This document shows, one piece after another, positions 63,953 through 64,000 of a DNA stretch of 64,000 nt (positions within the stretch are counted from its first letter, which is position 1; each line of letters starts with the position of its first letter). The DNA is from Flavobacteriales bacterium (lineage in GTDB: Bacteria > Bacteroidota > Bacteroidia > Flavobacteriales_D > Crocinitomicaceae), in contig CANFRV010000012.1 of the NCBI GenBank assembly GCA_947449575.1, positions 38,380 to 102,379 of the forward strand. The letters run 5' to 3'. Below the pieces are notes generated by a model. That model saw only the letters and a list, made by a program, of their open reading frames with translations. It searched no databases and was not told the origin of the DNA. The position numbers and the translations under genes are program-made.

Positions 63953-64000
63953 TTATGAACTACTAAATTTCAGTTGAAGTTGCGGATCGTATTCTGTGAG
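63953..64000 (-). CDS. Possible end of a gene cut by the window edge
   Basis: On the minus strand, 15 codons (LTEYDPQLQLKFSSS) open from the window edge to a stop at 63955-63953. Between this and the WecG gene lies AGTGTCCGATAAAAA at about 63855-63870, which looks like an insertion-sequence end, and CTCACAGAA/TTCTGTGAG inverted repeats (63890 and 63992). It could be the C-terminus of a transposase; too short to be sure. Confidence 0.2.
   Translation of the reverse strand, partial: LTEYDPQLQLKFSSS

Overview
The window is AT-rich bacterial DNA from the phylum Bacteroidota, most likely order Flavobacteriales. The evidence is several secreted proteins with C-terminal type IX secretion (T9SS) sorting domains, a PorP/SprF-like and a PorE-like protein, TonB receptors with carboxypeptidase-regulatory-like N-termini, promoters of the Bacteroidota type (TTG ... 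TAnnTTTG), and almost no Shine-Dalgarno sequences. A Crocinitomicaceae/Fluviicola-like origin would fit the gene style, but the sequence alone does not prove it. I saw no rRNA, tRNA or CRISPR array.

Layout. 1-4.9 kb: end of a thioredoxin-fold (TlpA/ResA) gene, then a leftward surface-protein operon: a small T9SS cargo protein, an intact collagen-like/FISUMP protein and a tandem copy broken by two frameshifts. 5-12.5 kb: a mix of an AAA ATPase, ffh, a lone HutD, an acyltransferase, an ATP-cone/nuclease fusion, a T9SS adhesin-like protein and a methyltransferase. 13-16 kb: a small His/Cys-rich exported protein followed by a TonB receptor, probably for zinc or another metal. 15.9-21.3 kb: a leftward cobalamin-uptake operon under a cobalamin riboswitch: DUF4465-like T9SS protein, BtuB, BtuG-like lipoprotein and a second T9SS surface protein, all overlapping. 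21.4-48.7 kb: mostly housekeeping genes (queE, PorE-like, UbiA-type prenyltransferase, maf, hemE, ung, lolA, membrane MutS-like, DUF58, argS, arginase, ftsK, LemA plus two TPM proteins, HI0933-type flavoprotein, PorP/SprF, acyl-CoA synthetase, pirin).

48.7-63.9 kb is a rightward surface-polysaccharide locus that begins at a well-formed promoter with a structured leader. It encodes UDP-glucuronate synthesis (ugd), a mannose-6-phosphate isomerase/GDP-mannose-type cupin, GDP-L-fucose synthesis (gmd, fcl), a flippase, sugar-modifying genes (two DegT-like proteins, WbqC, GNAT), four glycosyltransferases, two hexapeptide acyltransferases, a Wzy-like polymerase and a WecG/TagA-type transferase. A decayed GT-B glycosyltransferase remnant lies inside it, so the locus has lost or exchanged genes. 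The window ends at what may be the edge of a mobile element.

The most noteworthy systems are the riboswitch-controlled cobalamin operon with two T9SS-exported proteins, the ATP-cone/PD-(D/E)XK protein, the variable collagen/FISUMP pair, the metal-uptake pair and the sugar-modification block of the polysaccharide locus. None is proven to be new; each needs the comparison named under its finding.
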